From positions 1 through 64,000 of the forward strand of contig NZ_JPHF01000003.1 of assembly GCF_000814325.1 (NCBI RefSeq): a stretch of 64,000 nucleotides of DNA. Reading direction: 5' to 3'. Source of the DNA: Flavihumibacter sp. ZG627 (GTDB lineage: Bacteria > Bacteroidota > Bacteroidia > Chitinophagales > Chitinophagaceae). The position numbers and the translations under genes are program-made. This document shows, piece by piece, positions 33,993-42,472 of this stretch (position 1 is its first letter; the number at the start of each line of letters is the position of its first letter). The notes under the pieces are model-generated. The model was not told where the DNA came from, searched no databases, and worked only from the letters and a program-made list of their open reading frames with translations.

Positions 33993-34565
33993 AAAGACTT
34001 TGTTGTGCAATTTACTCAGTTCCTTTCCCAGATGCGCCAGCACTTCATGGTCTTTTCCTCTCTTAATGAAAATGCGGGATAGCTCGCCAAAATACCAGTC
34101 CTGCTGTTTTTTGTTGGCACTGAATCGCTCCCATACTACTTTCCCGGTGCGCTTTTTGTCCATATAGATGGAGCGGAGGTTATCGAGTTTATCGGCGGCG
34201 GAAACGATCAGTTGTTCGATGGTCGCATCGTGTTCGAGGAAATGGATGGTTTCGGTTTTACGGTCCTGCCAGCTACTTTCTTTTTCGATGGCTTTCTTTT
34301 CCAGTTTGTCGAGTTCGGTGGCGCCGCGAACCAGCAGGGCTACATAAGGACCAAATTCTTCTTCCACCTGTTGGATGGTAACGGGTGTGTCTTCCACTAC
34401 ATCGTGGAGGAGGCCGGCGGCAAGGAGTTCGTCGTCACAGTCCTGTTCGGCGAGGGTTTTACAAACATTCATGAGGTGGCTCATGTAGGGGATACGGGTT
34501 CCTTTTCTTAGCTGGTGCTGGTGGTGATGGGCGGCGAATACAATTGCTTTTGATACAATACTCAT
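33990..34565 (-). CDS. HD-domain phosphohydrolase (SpoT hydrolase-like)
   Basis: 191 aa. The HD fold has His-containing helix HHHQHQLRKG, YMSHLMNV, the HD pair in GLLHDVVEDTPVT (His-Asp plus Glu-Asp) and AADKLDNLRSIYMDK with the final Asp. This pattern is that of the (p)ppGpp hydrolase domain of SpoT and of small alarmone hydrolases, so alarmone or nucleotide hydrolysis with Mn2+ is likely; no synthetase domain is attached. A TTGCA-type motif lies about 130 bp upstream, and the methyltransferase gene follows on the same strand. Confidence 0.87.
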   Translation of the reverse strand: MSIVSKAIVFAAHHHQHQLRKGTRIPYMSHLMNVCKTLAEQDCDDELLAAGLLHDVVEDTPVTIQQVEEEFGPYVALLVRGATELDKLEKKAIEKESSWQDRKTETIHFLEHDATIEQLIVSAADKLDNLRSIYMDKKRTGKVVWERFSANKKQQDWYFGELSRIFIKRGKDHEVLAHLGKELSKLHNKVF

Positions 34566-34694
34566 ATAAAGGGTTTATGTTTTAATTGGTGCTCTGTGGC
34601 CGGAATCTGGGATTGGGTGCAGTATGGACTGCAGGTGGAAACAGGGAAGCAGAGCGGGATGACGGCAGTGGTTTGGAACCAGGGCGTGCAAGTA

Positions 34695-34729
34695 CGAATA
34701 TACGAAGATGTGTGCAGTGTATTTGCGGG
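34695..34729 (-). promoter_or_regulatory. Divergent copy of the direct-repeat operator before the HD gene
   Basis: Minus-strand 34713-34729 reads CCCGCAAATACACTGCA: the GCAAATA and TGCA blocks keep the spacing of the 17-bp motif. It is followed after 10 bp by TATATTCG (34695-34702), a TAnnTTTG-like box. This is the weakest of the four copies. Confidence 0.35.
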
Positions 34730-34814
34730 GGTGGGCGTTGGCGTTAATTCATTTTTAATGTGATCATATAAAAAGATTTTTTATTTTGATGGCACTCAAT
34801 TAAACCTTAACCGA

Positions 34815-35609
34815 GTGGCCTCTAAAGCGGATAGTTTCGAAAGCTACCTGGCTTTCATGAAAGACAATACGAGTTTGCAGCTCGATGAGTCAACCAGCGG
34901 ACTTGTAAGGAAGTTCCATGAGGAGCATAGTTTCCCATCGCGTTTTGCCCCTGTCGTTTATATGGTGGATTATACAAATGGGAGTTATCTCTATGTTGAT
35001 GAGGCATGTATCAATTTGTTTGGATACTCAGCATCTAAGATTAAATCAGGAGGATTGGATTCTGTTATGCAAAGCTGGCATCCTGCCGATTATAAGACCA
35101 TCAACGAAAAAGTATTCCCCCGCAACCGGGAGTTCTTAAAAACACTTGCGGCTGAAAAATATCCAGAGATCGTATTCTCCTATAATTACCGGATGCTGAA
35201 TGCCGTGGGGGAATATGTTACGATAGTACAGCGGTCTTCTTACCTGCCGAGCGACAAGCCCGGTCATCCACTTGGGGCCATCGGTGTTGTATTTGATGTG
35301 ACGCATTTTAAGAATGATATCAGCGTGGTTCAGACAATTGAAGAGGCCATGGTAGTGGATGGAAAGATCGTTTATAATCTTCTCTACAAGGCAGTTTATG
35401 CTGTTGATGATACGATTGAACTGCTGAGCGCCCGTGAGCAGGATATTCTAAAACTTATGGCAAGCGGGATGTCGAGTAAACTAATCGCCAACCAGTTAAA
35501 TCTTAGCGTCTTTACCGTTTCTAATCACCGGAAAAATATGCTCGCCAAAACCCGTTGCAGTACAGCCAGTGAACTGATCAACTATGCTAACAGGCATGGT
35601 TATCTCTAA
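34815..35609 (+). CDS. PAS-LuxR transcriptional regulator
   Basis: 264 aa from GTG 34815 (no in-frame ATG upstream; ATG 34857 would give 250 aa). Residues about 45-180 are PAS-like (FAPVVYMVDYTNGSYLYVDEACINLFGY split by the turn, then YNYRMLNAVGEYVTIVQRSSYL). The C-terminal LuxR helix-turn-helix is at about 200-260 (LLSAREQDILKLMASGMSSK, IANQLNLSVFTVSNHRKNML). There is no receiver domain, so it probably binds a small ligand or pairs with another sensor. It is convergent with the alpha/beta hydrolase gene (23-bp overlap). Confidence 0.9.
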   Translation: MASKADSFESYLAFMKDNTSLQLDESTSGLVRKFHEEHSFPSRFAPVVYMVDYTNGSYLYVDEACINLFGYSASKIKSGGLDSVMQSWHPADYKTINEKVFPRNREFLKTLAAEKYPEIVFSYNYRMLNAVGEYVTIVQRSSYLPSDKPGHPLGAIGVVFDVTHFKNDISVVQTIEEAMVVDGKIVYNLLYKAVYAVDDTIELLSAREQDILKLMASGMSSKLIANQLNLSVFTVSNHRKNMLAKTRCSTASELINYANRHGYL

Positions 35610-36438
35610 ACTGATGATGCAGGTAGTCATGCAGAAGTTTAATGAGTGCTTCGGGTGATTCAGCGGGAATAAAATGACCACAGTCATCTATTAGCTGGAT
35701 TTCGTTGCGCCATACATTTAATCCGATTTCATCGAGATAATGGATCATGGAGAAAGAGTCCTGTTTGCCGAATATAACCAGTATGGGAAGGCCTGACTGT
35801 TTAAGGAGTTGGATCTCGTCGGAGAAATCGCCCTGCATTACGGAGTGTATGAAACCGGGCCTGAAGCCTGCTGCGGTTTTTTGGTGTTGGTTAACGAGAT
35901 CGTCGAGTGTATCACTGCCAGCATTATGCGAACAGGCAGTGAAAAAATTCCGCACTTCGGTTGTGGATGTTTCATCGCTGAAAAGGGGTATCACGTTAAT
36001 GGCATTATTCATCACATCGTTCACGCCCCTTTCACTACCAAGAACACTTGGAGAAACCAGTACTATACCTGCTGCCTTTATATGTGCCAGCATTTCAGCA
36101 ACAATGTTGGTGCCGAGGCTGAAGCCCACCATGCAGAGGGGTTTCTGGGGCCATTGATTTCTTATGAGCTGTGCCAGTTCATAGGCCATGGCGGTAAGGG
36201 AATAATGGGATTGGTCCCATGAAGGGGAATTGCCATGGCCGGGAAGATCTACGGCTACGAGATGATAATTGTCAAAAAGATCGCTTTCAAAAACCGGGTT
36301 GAAGATGTTTGCAGAAGAGGAATTTCCATGCACAAAAAAAACCAGGGTATTATTACCCGGGTTCTTTTCTCTATAGGAGAGAGCCTGCTTCCGCGGCAGA
36401 TCCTGTGCAGAGGAATTTGCTTTTGTTTCCTGGGCCAT
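35587..36438 (-). CDS. Alpha/beta hydrolase
   Basis: 283 aa from ATG 36438 (MAQETKAN). The frame stays open to 36633, but that part overlaps the 3' end of the preceding gene and has no protein-like content. The hydrolase fold shows the oxyanion HGNSSS, VAVDLPGHGNSP, the nucleophile elbow MVGFSLGTN (Ser), the acid in VIFGKQDSF (Asp) and the His in DDCGHFIPAESPEAL. The substrate is unknown; the family covers esterases, dehalogenases and lactonases. It follows the pseudo-subtilisin gene by 31 bp on the same strand. Confidence 0.9.
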   Translation of the reverse strand: MAQETKANSSAQDLPRKQALSYREKNPGNNTLVFFVHGNSSSANIFNPVFESDLFDNYHLVAVDLPGHGNSPSWDQSHYSLTAMAYELAQLIRNQWPQKPLCMVGFSLGTNIVAEMLAHIKAAGIVLVSPSVLGSERGVNDVMNNAINVIPLFSDETSTTEVRNFFTACSHNAGSDTLDDLVNQHQKTAAGFRPGFIHSVMQGDFSDEIQLLKQSGLPILVIFGKQDSFSMIHYLDEIGLNVWRNEIQLIDDCGHFIPAESPEALIKLLHDYLHHQFRDNHAC

Positions 36439-36469
36439 TGCGGGGGTTTCCAAAAAGGTAGTGAGTTTT

Positions 36470-37924
36470 TCAGAAACCAAAAACAAGGGGATCGAGGAAT
36501 AATCTTTTCCCGGTGATTGTTTTTCCGGATAATGAGGTGGTGGGAAGGCCACTATTAAGGATAGCCGATTTAATTTCTTCTGCCGTTGAGTTGGGATGTT
36601 TTGCTTTATACAGAACGCAGGCAGCGGTAACATGCGCTACTGCGAAAGCGGGCCAACTGAAGGGATGATCATTATATCCATCACCCTCAACACCGAATGG
36701 ATCATTAAGCGGATCGGTAGCAACGATCAGATTTTCACCCGGTGCAGCCAGGTGAACAAATTTCGATCCCCAATTGGCCTTATTGTTTAAACTGCCGTTT
36801 TGGTTGAGGCCCGTAACGGTTATATTATTGGGCAATGTGTAGCATGCGGGGTATACAGGTTTTTTATTAAGATCAATCCCCGTGTTGGTTATATTGCTCA
36901 AGCCGGCGGAACTCAGAAAAAGAATATTAGCCTGGTTGGCCCTCAGCAGGGAGGCTTCTAACTGGGTGGATTTTTTTGTTTCATAATGACTGTTGATTGC
37001 CACTAAATTTATCCCGCTGTTTTTTAATGCAGTGGAATAATCGATTGCCTGTACAAAAGCAGAAACCGGTATTGAGGGGCCTCCATTATATATTTTTAGC
37101 GGGATCATTTTCACATTCCAGCAAACTCCTGAAACGCCTTTCCCGTTATTACCAATGGCACCGATAATGCTGGCCATTCTCGCGCCGTTGGGCTCATTGG
37201 TAAACCTGCTATCATAGACCTGGTTATTCCTGTCAGCAAAATTCCATCCCCTTGAATCATCCACATACCCATTGCCGTCATTATCAACACCATCTACAGG
37301 GTCATTTGGATTCACCCACATATTATCGGCCAGGTCTTCATGCTCATAAAAAACACCTGTTCCTATGAGTGCCACATGGATGTCGCCAGAACCAAGATTG
37401 CCGGTTTGCCAGATGGCGTCCGCATTTGTGCCAAATGGCTCTGCGGGGGTTGAAGAAGGTCCGCGAAGATTCCATTGGCCCGGATAGTAAGGGTCATTGG
37501 GAAAACTGATTTCTTCGGTTGCGGCAGGTGCGGGTAGCATTGCTGCGCTGCTCCTTTGTTCCATAAATTCCGGAGCATGCACAATGTAATTTGGTTCTGC
37601 ATGATCAACTTCGGGTATTGATCGAAGTGAGTGCAGTGATCGCTGTATATCGCCCTCCATTTTCACCACATAGAAACCTTCCGCGTTAACCTGTTCCATG
37701 GCTTTGGTGTAGACGTATTCGATTATTCTTCCTTTTCTGTTTTCAAGGGTTTTCAGGGCGTTGGATTTATCCGTTCCTTTCCGGAACTGGACCAGAAGTT
37801 CGCCGGGCAGATAATCAGTTTCGGAAAGAAGTTCCTGGCCTGGAGTGGCGTCAGTATTAATATCCTTGCTGCAGGAAAAAAAGCTTAGGGCAAGGATCAG
37901 AAGGAGGAATTGGGTGAGTTTCAT
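36470..37924 (-). CDS. Subtilisin-fold (S8) lipoprotein with all catalytic residues replaced
   Basis: 484 aa. Lipobox LALSFFSCSKD; an inhibitor-I9-like propeptide at about 35-120 (GELLVQFRKGTDK, VDHAEPNYIVH); S8 fold at about 140-475. The fold markers are intact (FPNDPYYPGQWNL, DGVDNDGNGYVDDSRGWNF, GVSGVCWNVKMIPLKI, LAAPGENL). However, the catalytic Asp is Gly188 (ALIGTGV for IDTGV), His is Asn246 (NGARMAS for HGTHVAG), the oxyanion Asn is Leu342 (SAGLSN for AAGN) and Ser is Ala426 (WPAFAVAHV for GTSMAAPHV). The frame is intact, so this looks like a retained pseudo-protease rather than decay. It lies 20 bp after an intact zinc-metalloprotease gene and may act as its binding partner, inhibitor or chaperone (inference). 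Confidence 0.92.
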   Translation of the reverse strand: MKLTQFLLLILALSFFSCSKDINTDATPGQELLSETDYLPGELLVQFRKGTDKSNALKTLENRKGRIIEYVYTKAMEQVNAEGFYVVKMEGDIQRSLHSLRSIPEVDHAEPNYIVHAPEFMEQRSSAAMLPAPAATEEISFPNDPYYPGQWNLRGPSSTPAEPFGTNADAIWQTGNLGSGDIHVALIGTGVFYEHEDLADNMWVNPNDPVDGVDNDGNGYVDDSRGWNFADRNNQVYDSRFTNEPNGARMASIIGAIGNNGKGVSGVCWNVKMIPLKIYNGGPSIPVSAFVQAIDYSTALKNSGINLVAINSHYETKKSTQLEASLLRANQANILFLSSAGLSNITNTGIDLNKKPVYPACYTLPNNITVTGLNQNGSLNNKANWGSKFVHLAAPGENLIVATDPLNDPFGVEGDGYNDHPFSWPAFAVAHVTAACVLYKAKHPNSTAEEIKSAILNSGLPTTSLSGKTITGKRLFLDPLVFGF

Positions 37925-37944
37925 GATTGAAGGTTTTGATTGAA

Positions 37945-38679
37945 TTAATTGAAGAATCCGCTCGCTAGTAAAATTTCCTTATCAGAATCAAGCAGGAAGG
38001 TGTTTGGAAATGATGCATAGCCAAAGCCCATTAATGTTTCATTGTATGAGGGATGAGTTTGATCAGGATGAGGAAGTCCGAAAGCATGTCCCAGTTCATG
38101 CGCCTGTCCGCCAGTCCATTGAATAGGAGGATTATTATCTTCCCCTGCAATGCCGAGAAGGTCATGTTCCGGTAAAGCGCAAAATCCTGTAAACCCGGCA
38201 CCCGTTTGTCCATAGGCATCTACATAAACCATATAGGCGGTGGCGCCCGGGCTATACCAACCGGCACCCAATAGGCTTTCCATCTCCGTGAACGTGTTCC
38301 AGAAAAAATAAAAAAAGGGATCGGTTCCACTGATACCGCCGTTATCAGATCCAAACCAGGAAGCAGGTTTATCACTCTGGAATATTTCAACAACCGGATT
38401 ATTAGTTAGGTAGCTCAACCCGTCCATCTCTGACCGATACCATCTATCAATTATTCCAGCGGCTTTTTTGATGGCATTATTGTAAGTGCGGTTAAAGCTC
38501 CTGTCGTCCGGAATGATGTATAGGATCCGGACGGTCTTACCATTTTCGGTTGGAGCCTTGTCGTGGGTTTTAGAGAGGTCTTTGCTTTCGGCTTGTTTTG
38601 GATCGGGCTGCAGTTCCTGCTTCTGGCAGGCAGATAAAAGCACAAAAAGGAAACATCCTAAGGAGAGTAACTTTTTCAT
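37945..38679 (-). CDS. Zinc metalloprotease lipoprotein (metzincin-type)
   Basis: 244 aa. Lipobox VLLSACQKQE; Lys/Gln-rich linker to about residue 48; catalytic domain with AHELGHAFGLPHP (His194, Glu195, His198, Gly201, His204), the metzincin zinc motif HExxHxxGxxH, and a following Met in ETLMGFGYAS (Met217) fitting the Met-turn. It should be an active endopeptidase anchored at the outer or inner membrane facing outward. It is the first gene of a likely operon with the pseudo-subtilisin and the alpha/beta hydrolase. Confidence 0.88.
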   Translation of the reverse strand: MKKLLSLGCFLFVLLSACQKQELQPDPKQAESKDLSKTHDKAPTENGKTVRILYIIPDDRSFNRTYNNAIKKAAGIIDRWYRSEMDGLSYLTNNPVVEIFQSDKPASWFGSDNGGISGTDPFFYFFWNTFTEMESLLGAGWYSPGATAYMVYVDAYGQTGAGFTGFCALPEHDLLGIAGEDNNPPIQWTGGQAHELGHAFGLPHPDQTHPSYNETLMGFGYASFPNTFLLDSDKEILLASGFFN

Positions 38680-38802
38680 GGAAAAGAGTTTAGCGATTAG
38701 TGATAGTGGGCAGGAGTTAGGATGGGGTACACGGAGCGGGACGGAAGAATTTTGGATGGGGCCGGATCGGGCATAAAGTTATATCGTCATCTCCCCCCCG
38801 TC

Positions 38803-38822
38803 AATAGCTATTTATAGCTATT
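38803..38822. promoter_or_regulatory. Perfect inverted repeat in a divergent promoter region
   Basis: AATAGCTA (38803-38810), TTTA, TAGCTATT (38815-38822). It is centred between the metalloprotease gene (start 38679, minus) and the T9SS cargo gene (start 38918, plus). It may be an operator or a small stem; no regulator is adjacent. Confidence 0.4.
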
Positions 38823-38917
38823 AGCAGATGCCGCGGGTTTTTTGTAAATTAAGGAAGTCGTCCCCCCTATTTTAATGATTCTTCTCTTATAGTATTCGAA
38901 TTGCGGCATCCATAATC

Positions 38918-41872
38918 ATGAATCGGGTTTTAATGAACTACTGCTTCTTCACCATAAATCGATATATATATAAATGCGTTCGTGTGGGCGTTTTTGCAAT
39001 GCTGACGGTGATGATCTCTGTCGCCAACGGCTATGCACAAGCGCCGGCGCTGGAATGGCTGCGATGTTATGGGAGTAATTATGGCGATGAGCCAAGGGAT
39101 CTGCAGGCCACACGAGACGGGGGTTATATTGTCATAGGTTCGGTTGGAAATAGCAGCAATGATGTGTCGGTGCATTTTGGGGAAGGCTCGCCGGATATAT
39201 GGGTGCTTAAAATCAATGCCAGTGGTGTCATAGAATGGGAAATTTCTCTGGGCGACCAGCAATACCAGTTTGCTGCCGGGGTGGTTGAAACGCCTGATGG
39301 GGGCTTTGTTGTGGGTGGCAGCACCTATAGTTCAAGCAATTGCCTTTTGGGTGATAATAGTTCCAATATTATACTGGTGAAGCTGAGCAGCAAAGGCGAA
39401 TGGCTATGGGAGAAAGAATATGGTGGCGCAGGTAATGAATATCTCAGCGAACTCGATCTTAGTGCAGAAGGCGGGTTTTTATTGACTGGTCATTCAACTT
39501 CTTCCGACGGTGATCTTACCAAAAATAATGGGGCGGAGGATTTCTGGATTGTGAAGACCGACGCCAATGGAAATATTATCTGGCAGAAGAGTTTTGGGGG
39601 AAGCCGCACTGACCAGGGGGTTTCTGCGGCTGTTGCGCCCGCAGGTGGGTATTACGTGGTTGGTTCTTCTGAGTCTACCGATTTCGATTTCGGACTCAAC
39701 TACGGTGATTCAGATTTTCTGTTGTTGCATCTTTCGGAAGCGGGCGAACTGCTCTGGCAGAAAAAATATGGAGGGTCAAATCATGATTTCGCCTGGGCGG
39801 TTTGTGCCAGTCCTGGTGGAGCAGTAATAGCCGGAATGACGAATTCCCGTGATGGCGATCTTACCCGATCCGGCAGGGCGCCCACTGATATTGATATCTG
39901 GGTGGTTAAGGTAGATGGCTCCGGCAATCTTCTATGGCAGAAAAATTATGGGGGACCGATGGATGAATTCGCGTTCGATATGGCGCCAGCAATAGACGGT
40001 GGTTTCCTGCTTTGCGGAACAACTGAATCAATGGATAGTGCGGCCCCATGCACCCTCGGGAATAATGATATATGGGTCATTAAGATCGATGGCTTGGGCG
40101 AAATGGAGTGGCAAAAAGCGCTGGGTGGTGAGGGTAATGATAATGGTTCGGCCATTGTAGAAAATAAGGATGGAACTGTACTGGTGGCTGGATTAACCTG
40201 CTCTGCGGCACTTCCCAATTATCATACTCCCAGCCCTACGGGAGACTGCGCTGATATTCTTCTGGTGAAACTGTCGCCGCCGGGTGGAACTGTGCCACGG
40301 CCATCTTTGCAGATCGGTCCGGAGCTCGTTTGTTCCGGCAGTCCGGTTGTTCTCAGCGCCACCGCCATCAATGTGGGTAGCCATCCCCGTTATGAATGGA
40401 AACTGAACGGGCAGGTGGTTGGAAGCGAGGCTACTTATGGGGCCAATAATTTCAAAGCAGGCGACCAGGTCAGTTGCACGGTAACGCCGGGAGGTATTTG
40501 TGATAAGGGATCGGCAGTGGTAACGGCAAGCATCACACTAAAAACAAAACCTGATCTGCCGATGCCGGTTTTGTTGATTGATGGTCCGGAGGTGATCTGT
40601 CCTTGTGAGCCCGGACTGTTCACTGCGATAGCTGAGAATGCTGGTGTGGCACCGCGATTCCATTGGTTTGTCAATGATATGTTGGTTGCTGTTGGCGGAT
40701 CGGAATACCTGCATCGGGAAGCGCAAAATGGCGACCGGGTGCATTATCGGTTACTGGATGCCTCGGGATGTTTGCCGGGGGGATATGTAGCGTCCCCAGG
40801 CATTGTTGTGACCGTGCCCGGGCAGGGTGCTGTTCTGCAGATCGAGGGACCGGCCGCGGCGGTCTGCGAAGGGGAGCGGGTTGCTTTTCGGGCTGTTGTT
40901 TCGGGATCGGCTGATACGAGTGGATCGCGCTGGCTGGTGAATGGGGTGCTGGCTGCTGCGTGTACTGCCCTTTACGAAACCGACTCGCTCCGTGATGGTG
41001 ACAGGGTTAGTTATATGATAAACGCCAACTCGGAATGTGGGGGTGGCGGGGATATATTTTCAAACGAAATAGCGGTTGCGGTGAGGCCCGCGGGGGGCAG
41101 GTTGCTGATCAGTGCCAATAGCAGCAGCGTGTGCCGTGGTGAGGAGATGATCTTTGTGGCGAAAACGGAGAACAGGGTACCGGCGGACGCCGTGCAATGG
41201 CTGGTGAATGGGGTGGCGGTTGCCGGGGCAACGGGGTCGGAATGGCGAACGGCGAACTTGAACGATGGCGATTTGGTGAGTTGTGAATGGGCGGGGGGCG
41301 ATTTCTGCACTGGTGCGGGTAGTGGCTCGGAGGGTATCAGTATTCGGGTTTTTGATACTCCTTTATTGACACTCTATCCCGCAGATACAATAGTGAACAG
41401 GGGAAGCAGCCTGCAATTATTGGCGCAGGTTTCGGGGGAGGTAAGCCAATTTGCATGGGAGCCGGCAGATAAACTTTTGTCGTCGCAGACCCTGAATCCT
41501 GTTTCCGTGCTGCTCGATAAGGATGTTGTTTTTAGTCTGCGGATTGAGGATTTAAACGGTTGTGCGGCAACAGCCACGGCACGTATAACGGTGATGGGTG
41601 AGTTATTTTTCCCGAATGCATTTAGTCCCAATGGCGATGGAAAGAATGATTTCTTCCGCGGTATTTTTCCCGGCACTCCCCAACACTTCGAGCTCCGCAT
41701 TTACAACCGGCTGGGGCAGGAGGTATTCATGACAAATGATATTACCAAAGGCTGGGATGGCAAACTTGGGGGACAGCCACAGGCTAGCCAGACCTATGTA
41801 TGGCGATGCACCTACTCTCAGCGCGGCGAACCGCTCCGGAAGATGCAGGGATCGGTTCTGCTGGTGAGGTGA
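38918..41872 (+). CDS. Large secreted protein with type B T9SS C-terminal sorting domain
   Basis: 984 aa. The N-terminus carries a signal peptide ending near ISVANGYAQAP; ATGs at 38933 and 39002 are alternatives. Residues about 45-460 hold seven or eight propeller-like repeats of about 60 residues with the pattern GGYIVIGS ... DIWVLKINASG ... W (blades such as GGFVVGGS, GGFLLTGH, GGAVIAGM, GGFLLCGT). Four Ig-like domains of about 90 residues follow (PSLQIGPELVCSGSPVVLS, QIEGPAAAVCEGERVAF). The final 90 residues are the type B sorting domain: LFFPNAFSPNGDGKNDFF, LRIYNRLGQEVFMTND and WDGKLGGQPQASQTYVWR. It should be exported by T9SS and bound to the surface or released. A palindrome terminates the gene at +7. 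Confidence 0.93.
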   Translation: MNRVLMNYCFFTINRYIYKCVRVGVFAMLTVMISVANGYAQAPALEWLRCYGSNYGDEPRDLQATRDGGYIVIGSVGNSSNDVSVHFGEGSPDIWVLKINASGVIEWEISLGDQQYQFAAGVVETPDGGFVVGGSTYSSSNCLLGDNSSNIILVKLSSKGEWLWEKEYGGAGNEYLSELDLSAEGGFLLTGHSTSSDGDLTKNNGAEDFWIVKTDANGNIIWQKSFGGSRTDQGVSAAVAPAGGYYVVGSSESTDFDFGLNYGDSDFLLLHLSEAGELLWQKKYGGSNHDFAWAVCASPGGAVIAGMTNSRDGDLTRSGRAPTDIDIWVVKVDGSGNLLWQKNYGGPMDEFAFDMAPAIDGGFLLCGTTESMDSAAPCTLGNNDIWVIKIDGLGEMEWQKALGGEGNDNGSAIVENKDGTVLVAGLTCSAALPNYHTPSPTGDCADILLVKLSPPGGTVPRPSLQIGPELVCSGSPVVLSATAINVGSHPRYEWKLNGQVVGSEATYGANNFKAGDQVSCTVTPGGICDKGSAVVTASITLKTKPDLPMPVLLIDGPEVICPCEPGLFTAIAENAGVAPRFHWFVNDMLVAVGGSEYLHREAQNGDRVHYRLLDASGCLPGGYVASPGIVVTVPGQGAVLQIEGPAAAVCEGERVAFRAVVSGSADTSGSRWLVNGVLAAACTALYETDSLRDGDRVSYMINANSECGGGGDIFSNEIAVAVRPAGGRLLISANSSSVCRGEEMIFVAKTENRVPADAVQWLVNGVAVAGATGSEWRTANLNDGDLVSCEWAGGDFCTGAGSGSEGISIRVFDTPLLTLYPADTIVNRGSSLQLLAQVSGEVSQFAWEPADKLLSSQTLNPVSVLLDKDVVFSLRIEDLNGCAATATARITVMGELFFPNAFSPNGDGKNDFFRGIFPGTPQHFELRIYNRLGQEVFMTNDITKGWDGKLGGQPQASQTYVWRCTYSQRGEPLRKMQGSVLLVR

Positions 41873-41878
41873 GGGAAT

Positions 41879-41924
41879 ACATACCCGTCTGACATCCGTC
41901 CTGACGGATGTCAGACGGGTATGT
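41879..41924. repeat. Long palindrome, copy 1 of a dispersed family (terminator-like)
   Basis: Arms of 22 bp (ACATACCCGTCTGACATCCGTC style; 41879-41900 and 41903-41924) pair perfectly around a 2-nt loop CT. The core CCCGTCTGACA...TGTCAGACGGG recurs at 43590-43637 and 44698-44739. It starts 7 bp after the stop of the T9SS cargo gene. Confidence 0.8.
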
Positions 41925-41997
41925 TATTATTCTGTGAACATCCATCCAAGGCGAATAATATTCTGAAATTTTAGTAATTTGCCATCAAATCGTCAGA

Positions 41998-42468
41998 ATG
42001 AACATCAGCCTGGACCATATCGACCTTCAGATCCTGGATAAAATGCAGGGTAACGCCCGCGTTTCGAATGCCGACCTGGCCCGGGACCTGTCCATGGCTC
42101 CCTCCGCCATCCTCGAAAGAGTGAAAAAGCTGGAGCAGAAAGATGTTATTCGCCGGTATACGACTTCCATTAATCCAGCCGCGCTGGAGCAAAAACTGCT
42201 GGCTTTTATCTTCATCCGCACTTCACAGGGATTTTCCTGCTGTTCGGATACAGGCAACCTTCTTTCGGCGATCCCCGAGGTGCAGGAAGTGCATCATATT
42301 GCCGGGGAGGATTGTTTCCTGGTGAAGGTTCGCACTACAGATGCCGCATCGCTCATGGAGCTGATGCGAACCAAATTCCAGCAGATCCCCAATATCGCAT
42401 CCACCAAAACCACCATCGTGCTGGAAACCGTCAAAGAGCAACCTGATATAGTTATACCAAAAACCTGA
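41998..42468 (+). CDS. Lrp/AsnC-family transcriptional regulator
   Basis: 156 aa. N-terminal helix-turn-helix (DLQILDKMQGNARVSNADLA, APSAILERVKKLEQKDVI), a hinge, then the RAM effector-binding domain (LAFIFIRTS, IPEVQEVHHIAGEDCFLVKV, FQQIPNIASTKTTIVLE). Lrp-type regulators respond to amino acids. Only 4 bp separate it from the EamA exporter gene, which points to control of that exporter, probably for amino-acid efflux. Confidence 0.94.
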   Translation: MNISLDHIDLQILDKMQGNARVSNADLARDLSMAPSAILERVKKLEQKDVIRRYTTSINPAALEQKLLAFIFIRTSQGFSCCSDTGNLLSAIPEVQEVHHIAGEDCFLVKVRTTDAASLMELMRTKFQQIPNIASTKTTIVLETVKEQPDIVIPKT

Positions 42469-42472
42469 TCCA

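Noticed and set aside
36439-36633. Extended N-terminus of the alpha/beta hydrolase
   Set aside because: It overlaps the 3' part of the pseudo-subtilisin gene and has no domain; ATG 36438 fits the family.
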